DNA of 64,000 nt from Roseicyclus amphidinii (GTDB taxonomy: Bacteria; Pseudomonadota; Alphaproteobacteria; Rhodobacterales; Rhodobacteraceae). The stretch lies in assembly GCF_030163755.1 (NCBI RefSeq), contig NZ_JASJOE010000004.1, positions 49,184 to 113,183 of the forward strand. Direction: 5' to 3'. Both the position numbers and the translations under genes were made by a program. The notes below the pieces were generated by a model that searched no databases, was not told the origin of the DNA, and was given only the letters and a program-made list of their open reading frames with translations. This document shows, one piece after another, positions 26,243 to 34,655 of this stretch (position 1 is the stretch's first letter; every line of letters begins with the position of its first letter).

Positions 26243-26974
26243 ATGATCCGGCGCATCGCCCCGTTGCTTCTTCTCCTGTGCCTCGCGCCGCCCGCGCGGG
26301 CGGAGGAGTGTGTGATCCTGCTGCACGGGCTGGCGCGGACCGAGGCCTCGCTCCTCGTGATGGAAGAGGCGCTGGAGGCCGAGGGCTACCGGGTCGTGAA
26401 CCGCGGCTATCCCTCGACCCGCGCCTCGATTGCCGAGCTTGCACCCGTGACGCTTCTGCCCGCCATGGCGCGCTGCGGGGCGGGGCGGGTGCATGTCGTG
26501 ACCCATTCGATGGGCGGCATCCTGTTGCGCTACTGGCTCGCGCGGCACCGCCCGGAGCGGCTGGGCCGCGTGGTGATGCTGGCCCCGCCCAACGCGGGGT
26601 CGGAACTGGTGGACGTGCTGGGGCCGCTCGAGCCCTTCGAATGGATCAACGGGCCCGCGGGGATGCAGCTGGGCACCGGGGAGGGGGATCTGCCGAACCG
26701 GCTGCCGCCGGTGGATTTCGAGCTGGGCGTGATCGCGGGCAACCAGACGCTCAACCCGTTCTACTCGGCGCTGATCCCCGGCGAGGATGACGGCAAGGTC
26801 GCGGTCGAGAGCACGCGGGTGGAGGGCATGGCCGACCACATCGTGCTGCCGGTGACCCATACCTTCATGATGAACAACCCGCTGGTGATCGCCGAAACGC
26901 TGCTGTTCCTGCGGACAGGAGCCTTCGACCCCGACCTGACGCTGATCGACGTGATCGAGCGGATCGTGGAGTAG
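26243..26974 (+). CDS. Secreted alpha/beta hydrolase, lipase-like
   Basis: A 243-residue protein with a signal peptide ([18 protein letters not shown]) and an alpha/beta-hydrolase core beginning [18 protein letters not shown]. The nucleophile elbow is [15 protein letters not shown], typical of triacylglycerol lipases and PGAP1-like esterases. A late VTHTFMMNN segment may hold the catalytic histidine. It would act in the periplasm on an ester or lipid; substrate unknown. It is divergent from the NUDIX gene and convergent with purK. Confidence 0.85.
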   Translation: MIRRIAPLLLLLCLAPPARAEECVILLHGLARTEASLLVMEEALEAEGYRVVNRGYPSTRASIAELAPVTLLPAMARCGAGRVHVVTHSMGGILLRYWLARHRPERLGRVVMLAPPNAGSELVDVLGPLEPFEWINGPAGMQLGTGEGDLPNRLPPVDFELGVIAGNQTLNPFYSALIPGEDDGKVAVESTRVEGMADHIVLPVTHTFMMNNPLVIAETLLFLRTGAFDPDLTLIDVIERIVE

Positions 26975-27090
26975 GGGGCGGCGCCCCTCGTCAGGCGCCG
27001 CTGGCGCCCTCCTCGGGGCGCGTTGCCACGGGATGCGTGGAGGTTTGGCGCCTGGTGCCCGGCGGCGGTGCGGGCGTCGGGGACGGGTTC

Positions 27091-27112
27091 CGTATTTGGA
27101 GGAAGATGAAGG
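27091..27112 (+). repeat. Intergenic repeat CGTATTTGGAG-type, copy 2
   Basis: A 22-base element starting CGTATTTGGAGG and ending AAGATGAAGG, identical at 21 of 22 positions with the minus-strand element at 17949-17970. It sits between the convergent lipase-like gene and purK, 7 bases before the purK stop, downstream of GC-rich inverted repeats at 26998-27015. Confidence 0.5.
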
Positions 27113-27118
27113 GGCGGC

Positions 27119-28189
27119 TCAGGCCGGGCCGGTCACCCGGTTGACATGGCCCATCTTGCGGCCGGGGCGGGTTTCGGCCTTGCCGTAGAGGTGGACCTGC
27201 ACGCCCGGTTCGGCGGCCAGCGCCGGGGCGCGGGTCACGTCATCGCCGATCAGGTTCTCCATCACCACGTTGGCGTGGCGCTCGCCATTGCCGAGCGGCC
27301 AGCCCGCGATGGCGCGGATGTGCTGCTCGAACTGGTCGACGGCGCAGCCCGCCTGCGTCCAGTGACCCGAGTTGTGCACCCGCGGCGCGATCTCGTTCAC
27401 GACAAGGCCCTGCGGGGTGACGAACAGCTCCACCCCCATCACGCCGACATAGTCGAGCGCGTTGAGGATGCGCGAGGCGATCAGCACCGCGTCGGTGCGC
27501 TGCAGCAGCGGCAAGGGCGCGGGAACGGTGGTGGTGGCGAGGATGCCGTCGCGGTGGACGTTCTCGCCCGGATCATAGGCCGCGACCGTGCCGTCGCGTC
27601 CGCGGGCGGCGATGACGCTGATCTCGCGGGAGAAACGCACGAAGCCCTCGGCGATGGCGGGGGCACCTTGCAGGGTGGCCAGCGCGGCCTCGGCCTCGTC
27701 GGGGGTCATGACGCGGGCCTGGCCCTTGCCGTCATAGCCGAAGCGGCGGGTCTTGAGGATCGCGGGTGTGCAGGTGGTGGCGAGGGCGGTCGGCAGGTCG
27801 GCAGCGGTGTCGACAGGCGCGAAGGGCGCGGTGGCGAGGCCGAGCCCCGCGAGGAAACTCTTCTCGGTCAGCCGGTCCTGGCTCGTCTCGAGCGCGCGGC
27901 GGTCGGGGAAGAGCGGCGTGGTCTCGGCCAGAACGTCGAGCGAGGGGGCCGGTATGTTCTCGAACTCGTAGGTGATGAGATCGCAGGTTTGCGCGAAGGC
28001 GCGCAGCGCGTCGAGGTCTTCGTAGGGGGCTTTCGTCCAGGCATGGGCCACGTCGGCGGCCGGCGCCGCGCCGGGCTCGTAGATGTGGCAGCGGTAGCCG
28101 AGACGGGCGGCGGCCATGGCGAGCATGCGGCCCAACTGCCCGCCGCCGAGGATGCCGATGGTGGCGCCGGGGGGGAGCATGTCAGTCAT
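27119..28189 (-). CDS. purK: 5-(carboxyamino)imidazole ribonucleotide synthase
   Basis: A 356-residue ATP-grasp enzyme that carboxylates AIR to N5-CAIR in purine synthesis. It opens with [22 protein letters not shown] (dinucleotide-like preATP-grasp domain), then [13 protein letters not shown] (ATP loop), [12 protein letters not shown], and [15 protein letters not shown] (metal/catalytic site), ending with the rudiment-hybrid domain [17 protein letters not shown]. The ATG at 28189 overlaps the purE stop by 8 bases, so purE-purK form one operon. Normal length. Confidence 0.96.
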   Translation of the reverse strand: MTDMLPPGATIGILGGGQLGRMLAMAAARLGYRCHIYEPGAAPAADVAHAWTKAPYEDLDALRAFAQTCDLITYEFENIPAPSLDVLAETTPLFPDRRALETSQDRLTEKSFLAGLGLATAPFAPVDTAADLPTALATTCTPAILKTRRFGYDGKGQARVMTPDEAEAALATLQGAPAIAEGFVRFSREISVIAARGRDGTVAAYDPGENVHRDGILATTTVPAPLPLLQRTDAVLIASRILNALDYVGVMGVELFVTPQGLVVNEIAPRVHNSGHWTQAGCAVDQFEQHIRAIAGWPLGNGERHANVVMENLIGDDVTRAPALAAEPGVQVHLYGKAETRPGRKMGHVNRVTGPA

Positions 28190-28670
28190 CGGAGGGGGTC
28201 TCGGGGATGGAGGCCGAAAGCGCCGCGCGCCAGGCGTCGAGGCGGTCTGCCAGCGCGGTATCCGATGTCGCAAGGATCGCGGCGGCCATCAGGCCCGCGT
28301 TGGCGGCCCCCGCCGCGCCGATCGCCATGGTGGCGACGGGATAGCCCTTGGGCATCTGGACGATGGAATAGAGCGAATCGACGCCCGACAGCGCCCTGGT
28401 CTGGACCGGCACGCCGATCACCGGCACCCGCGTCTTCGACGCCATCATGCCGGGCAGATGCGCGGCCCCGCCTGCGCCTGCGATGATGACCTTGAGGCCG
28501 CGCCCGGCGGCGGCGCGCCCGTAGTCCCAAAGCCGGTCGGGCGTGCGATGCGCCGAGACGATCCGCGTCTCGTAGGGCACGCCCAGCTCGTCAAGGATGC
28601 CTGCCGCCTCGCGCATGGTGGGCCAGTCGGACTGGCTGCCCATGATGATGCCCACTTCGATATCCGCCAT
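28182..28670 (-). CDS. purE: 5-(carboxyamino)imidazole ribonucleotide mutase
   Basis: A 162-residue class I PurE that moves the carboxyl of N5-CAIR to C4 of the imidazole. The family motifs are [14 protein letters not shown] (phosphate/ribose site), [13 protein letters not shown] (catalytic histidine), and [13 protein letters not shown]. The pairing with purK confirms the two-step bacterial route rather than the vertebrate-type enzyme. Length is normal. Its start at 28670 is the first ATG after a GC-rich leader of 93 bases that separates it from the YdcH-like gene. Confidence 0.97.
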   Translation of the reverse strand: MADIEVGIIMGSQSDWPTMREAAGILDELGVPYETRIVSAHRTPDRLWDYGRAAAGRGLKVIIAGAGGAAHLPGMMASKTRVPVIGVPVQTRALSGVDSLYSIVQMPKGYPVATMAIGAAGAANAGLMAAAILATSDTALADRLDAWRAALSASIPETPSDD

Positions 28671-28763
28671 GCGCCTTGCCCCTGCGAGCCCGTTCCGGAG
28701 CGCCGCACTATAGACACGCGCGCGCGAGGCGCAACGTGTGCCGTGCGGGGATCGCGCGCCGTG

Positions 28764-28991
28764 TCACGCGATGATGTCGGGGGTCAGTTCATCCTCGATC
28801 CGCGAGATGCGGTCCTTGAGGGTGAGCTTGTGCTTCTTCAGGCGTTTCAGGGTCAGCTGGTCGGGGTTCACCGCGTCGTGCAGGGCTGCGATGGCGTCGT
28901 CGAGGTCGCGGTGTTCGCGGCGAAGCACCTCGAGCTTCACGCGCAGCACGTCCTCGTGCGTCATCTCGCTGGGGCCTTTGGGGGCGTTCAT
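28764..28991 (-). CDS. YdcH-family small protein (DUF465)
   Basis: A 75-residue, highly charged helical protein. The segment VLRREHRDLDDAIAAL, then LTLKRLKKHKLTLKDRISRIE, matches the DUF465/YdcH family, which folds as a helical hairpin. Function unknown. It is on the minus strand upstream of purE by 93 bases and may share its transcript. Divergent from hsp20. Confidence 0.9.
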   Translation of the reverse strand: MNAPKGPSEMTHEDVLRVKLEVLRREHRDLDDAIAALHDAVNPDQLTLKRLKKHKLTLKDRISRIEDELTPDIIA

Positions 28992-29061
28992 CTGCGGGTG
29001 GTTCCGGTTGCGGCACTGCCTGAGGCCTGCAGTCTAGCGCGCCGCCCGGCATCCGCCAAGC

Positions 29062-29090
29062 CTTGCAGAGCGCGGGGGCGCGCCCCATAT
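29062..29090 (+). promoter_or_regulatory. Sigma-32 (RpoH) heat-shock promoter for hsp20
   Basis: CTTGCAG (29062-29068), 14-base spacer, CCCCATAT (29083-29090). This is close to the sigma-32 consensus CTTGAAA / CCCCATNT with spacing in the accepted 13-15 range. It lies 75 bases before the ATG of the Hsp20 gene. Confidence 0.8.
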
Positions 29091-29165
29091 TTCGGGCAAT
29101 GCGGCATTGCCGAAACCGGGGTGCCGCCCAACGTGCAGATCGCTTGATGCAAGGATGTGCCCCGC

Positions 29166-29588
29166 ATGACGAAACTGACCCTTGGATCGCACCCCTTTCT
29201 TCTGGGGTTCGATCAACTGGAACGGCTGGTGGAACGCACGGCGAAGGCCGACGCGAACGGCTACCCGCCCTACAACATCGAACAATCCGGCGAAAACGCC
29301 TACAGGATCACGCTGGCCGTGGCGGGCTTTGCCGAGGATGACCTGTCGATCACGCTGGAGGATCGCCAACTGGTGATCCGCGGCAAGCAGGCCGACGCCG
29401 GGGCCGAGCGTGTGTTCCTGCACCGCGGGATCGCGGCGCGGCAATTCCAGCGCAGCTTCGTGCTGGCCGAAGGGGTGGAGGTCGCGGGCGCGTCGATGGA
29501 GCACGGGTTGCTGCATATCGACCTGAAGCGCGCGGTGCCCGAAACCGTCGTGCAGACCATCCGCATCAATGCGGCGTCGAACAGCTGA
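29166..29588 (+). CDS. Small heat-shock protein, Hsp20 family
   Basis: A 140-residue alpha-crystallin-domain protein of the IbpA/HspA class. Marks are PPYNIEQSGENAYRITLAVAGF at the domain start, LVIRGKQ, FLHRGIAARQFQRSFVLAEGVEV, and HGLLHIDLKRAVPE. It holds unfolding proteins in a refoldable state. The ATG at 29166 has AAGGA 11-15 bases upstream. A sigma-32 promoter (29062-29090) fits heat induction. A DUF1150 gene follows after 15 bases, an arrangement I associate with this order. Confidence 0.94.
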   Translation: MTKLTLGSHPFLLGFDQLERLVERTAKADANGYPPYNIEQSGENAYRITLAVAGFAEDDLSITLEDRQLVIRGKQADAGAERVFLHRGIAARQFQRSFVLAEGVEVAGASMEHGLLHIDLKRAVPETVVQTIRINAASNS

Positions 29589-29603
29589 ACAGGAGGGGGA
29601 GCG

Positions 29604-29831
29604 ATGACCAATCACCATGACGCAGCCACCGCCGAGGGGCGTCCCATCGTCTATATCCGGCCCGTGGCCGTGGCCGACCTGCCCGACGAGATCCGCGAGC
29701 AGGCCGAGGGGATCGAGACGCTTTACGCCATCGGCAGCGAGACCGGCGAACGGCTGGCGCTGGTCAAGGACCGCAAGCTGGCCTTCATGGTCGCGCGCCA
29801 GAACGACATGACGCCGGTCAGCGTTCACTGA
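29604..29831 (+). CDS. DUF1150 family protein
   Basis: A 75-residue acidic protein matching the DUF1150 type: IVYIRPVAVADLPDEIREQAEGIETLYAIGSETGERLALVKDR. Function unknown. GGAGGGGG lies 6-13 bases before the ATG. Co-transcribed with hsp20, so a stress-linked role is likely but unproven. A clear terminator follows. Confidence 0.9.
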   Translation: MTNHHDAATAEGRPIVYIRPVAVADLPDEIREQAEGIETLYAIGSETGERLALVKDRKLAFMVARQNDMTPVSVH

Positions 29832-29853
29832 GCCCCGCGGACAGGACCGATCC

Positions 29854-29879
29854 AAAGGGCGCCTTCGTGCGCCCTTTTT
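29854..29879 (+). terminator. Rho-independent terminator of hsp20-DUF1150
   Basis: A 9-base-pair stem AAAGGGCGC/GCGCCCTTT with a 6-base loop, followed by two further T residues to give TTTTT. It lies 22 bases after the DUF1150 stop and just before the convergent nadE stop. Confidence 0.9.
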
Positions 29880-29894
29880 CATGCGCCCGTTCGC

Positions 29895-31556
29895 TCACTC
29901 GGTATCGTCGCGCCAGCGATTCACGATGGGATAGCGCCGGTCGAGCCAGAAGGCGCGTTCGGTCAGGCGCGCGCCGGGGGCGGACTGGAACCGCTTGTAT
30001 TCGCTGATGTAGATCAGGTGTTCGATCTTCTTCACCGTGGCGCGGTCATAGCCCATGGCGACGACATCGGCGACCGACGCCTCCTTGTCGATCAGCATCT
30101 CGAGCATGACGTCGAGGTCGGCATAGGGCGGCAGGCTGTCTTCGTCCTTCTGGTCCTCGCGCAGTTCGGCGGTCGGGGGCTTGTCGATCACGCGGGGCGG
30201 GATGACCTCTCCCTCCGGGGCCTTCATCCAGTCGAAATGATGCGTGTTGCGCCAGCGGCAGGTCTCGAAGACGCGGGTCTTGTAGAGGTCCTTGATCGGG
30301 TTGTAGCCGCCTGCCATGTCGCCATAGATCGTGGCATAGCCCACCGCGACCTCGGACTTGTTGCCGGTGGTCAGAAGCATCTCGCCGAACTTGTTCGACA
30401 GCGCCATGAGCATCACGCCGCGCAGGCGCGACTGGATGTTCTCCTCGGTGATGCCCGGTTCGGTCCCTGCGAAGATGGGTCCCAGCGTGTCCAGCACCGC
30501 CTCGTGCGCGGCGCCTATCGGCACGGTGTCGAGCCGTGTGCCAAGCCGCCGGGCCACGTCGGCCGCATCCTCCAGCGATACCTCGGAGGTGAAGCGCGAG
30601 GGCAGCATGACGCAGCGGACGTTCTCGGGGCCAAGCGCATCGGCGGCGATGGCGGCGACCAGCGCGCTGTCGATCCCGCCCGACAGGCCGAGGACCACCT
30701 GCCGGAAGCCCGTCTTGCCCATGTAGTCGCGCAGCGCCTCGACCATGACGCGGTAATCGGCCTCCCACGTGTCGGGCAGCGCGGCTTTCGCGCCCGGCAC
30801 GGCCTGCCAGCCGTCGGGGCCCTTCTCGAAATCGACATGGACCAGCGCGGCGTCGAAGGCGGGCATCTGGTGGGTCAGCACGCCATGGGGGTTCAGCACG
30901 AAACTGCCGCCGTCGAAGACCTGGTCGTCCTGCCCGCCGATCAGGTTCAGATAGACCAACGGCAGCCCCGTCTCGATCACGCGCGAGACCATGATCGCCT
31001 GCCGCATGTCCATCTTGCCGCGGTGATAGGGCGAGCCGTTGGGCACCAGCAGGATCTCGGCCCCCGTCTCGGCCAGCGTCTCGGTCACGTCTTCGAACCA
31101 CGCATCCTCGCAGATCGGGATGCCGATGCGCAGCGGGCCGACCCGGACGGGGCCGGACGGGTCGCCTGCGTGGTAATAGCGCTTCTCGTCGAAGACGTTG
31201 TAGTTCGGCAGGTGGTGTTTCAGAACCTGCGCCGTGACCTTGCCGCCCTGCAGGACGAAATAGGCGTTGAAGGGCTTGGCCCCGCCCGGAAGCGGCCCGC
31301 CGATCCCGATGGCGGGGCCGTCGGCGCACGCCTCGGCCAGTTGCGCCAGCACGCGCTGCACGTCCATGGCGAAAGCGGGTTTCTTGACCAGGTCCTGCAA
31401 CTGGTAGCCGGTCAGGAACATCTCGGGGAAGGCGACCATGTCGGCACCCGCCGCCTTGGCCTCGGCCCAGGCCTTTCGGGCCAGTGCGGCGTTGCCGGTC
31501 AGGTCGCCCACCGTGGGGTTCGATTGTGCAAGGCTCAGGCGGAACCGCTCGGCCAT
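29895..31556 (-). CDS. nadE: Glutamine-dependent NAD+ synthetase
   Basis: A 553-residue two-domain enzyme amidating nicotinic acid adenine dinucleotide. The N-terminal nitrilase-type glutaminase has the Glu-Lys-Cys triad in VAFPEMFLTGY, LKHHLPNYNVFDEKRY and IPICEDAWFE. The C-terminal synthetase has the P-loop VVLGLSGGIDSALVA, LLTTGNKSEVAVGYATIYGDMAGG, and the C-terminal KRFQSAPGARLTERAFWLDRRYPI. The ATG at 31556 gives the family N-terminus MAERFRLSLAQSNPTVGD; a 100-codon extension upstream is non-coding. Length is normal for the fused form. Confidence 0.97.
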   Translation of the reverse strand: MAERFRLSLAQSNPTVGDLTGNAALARKAWAEAKAAGADMVAFPEMFLTGYQLQDLVKKPAFAMDVQRVLAQLAEACADGPAIGIGGPLPGGAKPFNAYFVLQGGKVTAQVLKHHLPNYNVFDEKRYYHAGDPSGPVRVGPLRIGIPICEDAWFEDVTETLAETGAEILLVPNGSPYHRGKMDMRQAIMVSRVIETGLPLVYLNLIGGQDDQVFDGGSFVLNPHGVLTHQMPAFDAALVHVDFEKGPDGWQAVPGAKAALPDTWEADYRVMVEALRDYMGKTGFRQVVLGLSGGIDSALVAAIAADALGPENVRCVMLPSRFTSEVSLEDAADVARRLGTRLDTVPIGAAHEAVLDTLGPIFAGTEPGITEENIQSRLRGVMLMALSNKFGEMLLTTGNKSEVAVGYATIYGDMAGGYNPIKDLYKTRVFETCRWRNTHHFDWMKAPEGEVIPPRVIDKPPTAELREDQKDEDSLPPYADLDVMLEMLIDKEASVADVVAMGYDRATVKKIEHLIYISEYKRFQSAPGARLTERAFWLDRRYPIVNRWRDDTE

Positions 31557-31740
31557 GGGCCACCCTTTCGGTTTGGGACGTGTCGCGTCATCGCGGGAGA
31601 TGTAACAGAATGCGCCCCGAGGCCAAGGGCCGGGCGAGCCCTCGCCCGCGGTCTGCCAAAGCCGTTGCGCGCGCGCGCCCGACCCCCTAGCTTTGGACGC
31701 GAAGCCCGAACCGGGCACCGACGACAGGGGGGAGCGACCC

Positions 31741-33216
31741 GTGCTCAAGACAACCCATGCGATGGCGCTGGGCGCCGTCCTGCTGGCCGCACCGGTCATG
31801 GCGCAGGAGGCGACCGACCTGACGGTCGATATCCAGCAATACGACAACGGCGGCATCTACGAGGGCGAGTTCCGCAACGGTGTCCAGCACGGCACCGGCA
31901 CCTACCGGTTGCCGAACGGTTACGAATACACCGGCGAATGGGTCGACGGCGAGATCCGCGGCCAGGGGCGGGCGACCTTTCCGGACGGTTCGATCTACGA
32001 AGGCTCCTTCGTCGCGGGACGGCCCGAGGGGACCGGTTCGATCACCTTCGCCGATGGCTCCACCTACGAGGGCGAGTGGGCCGAAGGGCGGATCAACGGC
32101 ACCGGCACCGCGGCCTATTCCAACGGCGTGACCTATATCGGCGCGTTCCGCGACGCGCTCCACCACGGGCAAGGCGTGATGACGGGGCCCAACGGCTACC
32201 GCTACGAAGGCGGCTGGCTCGAGGGGCTGAAGCATGGCGAGGGGACGATCACCTATCCCGACGGCGCGACCTACACCGGCCAGTTCGAGGGCGGTCAGCG
32301 GTCCGGCACCGGGCGACTCGTGATGGCGGACGGCGTGATCTACGAGGGGCAATGGGCCGATGGCCAGATCAATGGCACCGGCACGCTCACCCAGCCCAAC
32401 GGCGACGTGTTCGAAGGCACGTTGGTGAACGGCCAACGGCAGGGCACTGGCGTGGTGCGCTACGCCAATGGCGACACCTATGAGGGCGAGTTCGCTGACG
32501 ACCGCCGCCACGGCAGCGGCATCTTCACCGCGACCGATGGCTATGCCTACACCGGCGAATGGGTCGAGGGCCGGATCGCCGGGCAGGGGCGCGTCACCTA
32601 TCCCGACGGGTCGGTCTACGAGGGGCAGTTCGCCAATGATCTGGCCCATGGCACCGGCACGATCACCTATCCCGACGGCTCCACCTATTCGGGCGACTGG
32701 GTCGAGGGGGTGATCCAGGGACAGGGCACCGCGACCTATGCGAACGGGCTGACCTACGTGGGCCAGTTCCTGAACGCGCGCCAGCACGGGCAGGGCGTCA
32801 TGAGCCACCCCGACGGTTACCGCTACGAGGGCGAATGGCAGGACGGTCTGCGCCACGGGCAGGGGCGGGCGACCTATACCGACGGCTCGGTCTATGACGG
32901 CACCTTCGTCGCGGGCGAACGCTCGGGGCAGGGCCGCCTGACGATGCCCGAGCCCAACGCCTTCTCCTATGTCGGCGAATGGGCCGATGGAGAGATCAAC
33001 GGCTTCGGCATCGCCACCTATTCCAACGGCGATGTCTACGAAGGGCGCTTCGTCGACGGGCGCCGCCAGGGCGAGGGCACGATGCGCTACGCCTCGGGCG
33101 AGGTGCTGCGCGGGACATGGGAAGACGGGTTGCCGACCGAGGGCAGCGCGGTGGACGGGCCGGTGCCTGCCGCCGACCCGGATACGACCGAGGCGACCAC
33201 CGCGCCCGATCAGTGA
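31741..33216 (+). CDS. Secreted MORN-repeat protein (18 full repeats)
   Basis: A 491-residue protein with a signal peptide (ALGAVLLAAPVMAQ) and, from residue 38 to about 453, 18 full MORN repeats of 23-24 residues plus a partial 19th, of the form YxGxWxxGxxxGxGxxxxxxG. A short acidic, Thr-rich tail follows. MORN repeats bind phospholipids or serve as protein scaffolds; a periplasmic or surface position is inferred. The GTG at 31741 is chosen because GGGGGGAG precedes it and the signal peptide follows. Repeats 1-9 and 10-18 correspond one to one, showing a block duplication. Partner unknown; stands alone. Confidence 0.88.
   Translation: MLKTTHAMALGAVLLAAPVMAQEATDLTVDIQQYDNGGIYEGEFRNGVQHGTGTYRLPNGYEYTGEWVDGEIRGQGRATFPDGSIYEGSFVAGRPEGTGSITFADGSTYEGEWAEGRINGTGTAAYSNGVTYIGAFRDALHHGQGVMTGPNGYRYEGGWLEGLKHGEGTITYPDGATYTGQFEGGQRSGTGRLVMADGVIYEGQWADGQINGTGTLTQPNGDVFEGTLVNGQRQGTGVVRYANGDTYEGEFADDRRHGSGIFTATDGYAYTGEWVEGRIAGQGRVTYPDGSVYEGQFANDLAHGTGTITYPDGSTYSGDWVEGVIQGQGTATYANGLTYVGQFLNARQHGQGVMSHPDGYRYEGEWQDGLRHGQGRATYTDGSVYDGTFVAGERSGQGRLTMPEPNAFSYVGEWADGEINGFGIATYSNGDVYEGRFVDGRRQGEGTMRYASGEVLRGTWEDGLPTEGSAVDGPVPAADPDTTEATTAPDQ
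31852..33099 (+). repeat. MORN array made of two nine-repeat blocks
   Basis: Bases 31852-32472 encode repeats 1-9 and 32473-33099 encode repeats 10-18. Unit n resembles unit n+9 more than its neighbours. Examples are units 2/11 (YEYTGEW and YAYTGEW), 5/14 (HHGQGVM and QHGQGVM), 6/15 (both YRYEG), 7/16 (both RSGxGRL) and 9/18 (DVFEG and DVYEG). The two blocks differ in length only by one-residue insertions in units 16 and 17. Confidence 0.85.
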
Positions 33217-33284
33217 GGCCAAGGCTACCGTGACGGCAGGACGGCGCGCGCCGTCCCGCCGCTTCTTGATAGTGGGCCGGTCGG

Positions 33285-34166
33285 TCAGCCCTTCAGCATG
33301 TCGGCATTCGTGGCCAGCCACGTGGCCAACGTCTGCGGCGCACGACCGGACAGGCGCGCGACATGGTCGGTCACGCTGTCCATCCGCCCCTCGCGGGCGG
33401 CGCGGTCGGCCCCCACCAGCAACGCGGCCAGCGGCGCTGGCACGCCCGCCCCGGTCAGGGTTTCGCCAAGCGTGGCGTCGTCCATCGGAACGACGGCAAT
33501 GGCGCTGCCAAGGGCCGCGTTGATCGCGGCGACCTGCTCGGCCACGGTCTGCGCCTCGGGGCCGGACAGGTCGTAGATCGCGCTCTCGCGCTCGCTCAGA
33601 AGCGCCCCGGCCGCCGCGGCGGCGTAATCGGCGCGCGCGCCATGGGCGATGCGCCCCTCGCCGGCGGCTGTCAGCATCGCGCCATGGGCCAGCGCGCCGG
33701 GCACGCTGAGGGCGAGGTTCTCGAAATACCAGTTGTTGCGCAGGATCGTGTAGCCCATGCCGCTGGCCGTGATCGCCTCTTCGGTGGCCAGGTGATCGGG
33801 CGCGAAGAAGATCGGGTGATCGGCGGCGGGCGCGGGCATCGAGGTGTAGACCACGTGGCGCACGCCCGCGCGCGCGGCGGCGGCGACGGCGGCACGGTGC
33901 TGGCGCTGGCGGGTGCCCTTGTCGTCCAGCGCATCGGTCGAGATGATCAGCAGCCGTTCGACCCCTGCGAATGCCGCGTCGAGGCTGGCGTCATCGTCGA
34001 AATCGACATGCACGGGCGTGGCCCCCGCGATGTTGAGCGCCTCGGGCTTGCGGCTGCCTGCGCGCAGGTCGCTGGCGCCGCGCGCGGTCAGTTCGGCCAG
34101 CACGAGGCGGCCGAGCGCGCCACTCGCGCCGGTGACGAGTATGGGGGAGGTGCGGTAGTCCGACAT
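33285..34166 (-). CDS. NmrA-like NAD(P)H:quinone oxidoreductase (QorB/YtfG type)
   Basis: A 293-residue atypical short-chain dehydrogenase/NmrA-like protein. It opens with ILVTGASGALGRLVLAEL (NADPH site), then LRAGSRKPEAL, ERLLIISTDAL, VVYTSMPAP and YTILRNNWYFENL, the pattern of E. coli QorB (YtfG), a quinone reductase. The ATG at 34166 has TGGAG 8 bases upstream. It is divergent from an HxlR-type regulator, the same arrangement as ytfG-ytfH, so the regulator probably controls it in response to an electrophile or quinone. Confidence 0.88.
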   Translation of the reverse strand: MSDYRTSPILVTGASGALGRLVLAELTARGASDLRAGSRKPEALNIAGATPVHVDFDDDASLDAAFAGVERLLIISTDALDDKGTRQRQHRAAVAAAARAGVRHVVYTSMPAPAADHPIFFAPDHLATEEAITASGMGYTILRNNWYFENLALSVPGALAHGAMLTAAGEGRIAHGARADYAAAAAGALLSERESAIYDLSGPEAQTVAEQVAAINAALGSAIAVVPMDDATLGETLTGAGVPAPLAALLVGADRAAREGRMDSVTDHVARLSGRAPQTLATWLATNADMLKG

Positions 34167-34189
34167 GGGTTTCTCCAGTCTTGTTTCGA

Positions 34190-34218
34190 TTGCTGGTCTC
34201 AATTAGAGACTGTAATCG
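34190..34218 (+). promoter_or_regulatory. Promoter of the HxlR gene (TTGCTG-17-TAATCG)
   Basis: TTGCTG (34190-34195), 17-base spacer, TAATCG (34213-34218), followed by the hxlR-type ATG at 34272. The spacer contains the palindrome at 34196-34210. Confidence 0.55.
34196..34210. promoter_or_regulatory. Palindrome GTCTCAATTAGAGAC, candidate HxlR operator
   Basis: A 5-5-5 inverted repeat (GTCTC-AATTA-GAGAC) lying wholly between the -35 and -10 boxes of the regulator promoter, and 30 bases before the divergent qorB-like ATG. Binding there would block both directions. Confidence 0.5.
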
Positions 34219-34271
34219 AATGCCACCAGAGGGCATGTTCACGTGCCAAGGTAACATCGGGGGAACCGGTC

Positions 34272-34652
34272 ATGGCGGATGCAGTGAGCGTGGAACGCAG
34301 CCTCGACGGCATGCCGGGCGACCTACAGTCCTGCCCGATCCGGCAGGTTCTGGACCGCATCGGCGACCGCTGGTCGCTGTTGTTGCTGCTGACGCTGAAG
34401 GACGCGCCGCAGCGATTCAACGCGCTGGGCCGCGCGGTGCCCGACATTTCGCGGCGGATGCTGTCGAGCACGCTCAAGTCGCTGGAGGCAGACGGGCTGA
34501 TCTGGCGCTCGGTCGAGGCGACGACCCCGCCCGCGGTCACCTATGGCCTGACCGACCGGGGGCGCTCGCTGATCGTGGCGCTGCGCCCGCTGGTCGATTG
34601 GGCCGAAGTGCAGACGCCCGCGATCCTCATGGACCGCAGGCGCGCATCGTAA
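34272..34652 (+). CDS. HxlR-family winged-helix regulator
   Basis: A 126-residue HxlR/YtfH-type regulator. It has the conserved cysteine in LQSCPIRQVLDRIGDRWSLLLLLTL and the recognition-helix region DISRRMLSSTLKSLEADGLIWR, with the wing at PPAVTYGLTDRGRSL. Many HxlR proteins sense quinones, aldehydes or oxidants through that cysteine. Divergent from the QorB-like reductase, with a palindrome between, which suggests autoregulation and control of the reductase. The ATG at 34272 follows a GGGGGAACC leader. Confidence 0.92.
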   Translation: MADAVSVERSLDGMPGDLQSCPIRQVLDRIGDRWSLLLLLTLKDAPQRFNALGRAVPDISRRMLSSTLKSLEADGLIWRSVEATTPPAVTYGLTDRGRSLIVALRPLVDWAEVQTPAILMDRRRAS

Positions 34653-34655
34653 GGG

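Noticed and set aside
28445..28717. Alternative 90-codon frame upstream of and inside purE
   Set aside because: It overlaps the clear purE gene in another frame and has no coding character.
30018..32483. An 821-codon plus-strand open frame across nadE and the MORN gene
   Set aside because: It is antisense to nadE, then crosses the intergenic gap and the MORN gene in another frame. It has no recognisable domain, and both real genes are clear. Such long shadows are common at this G+C content.
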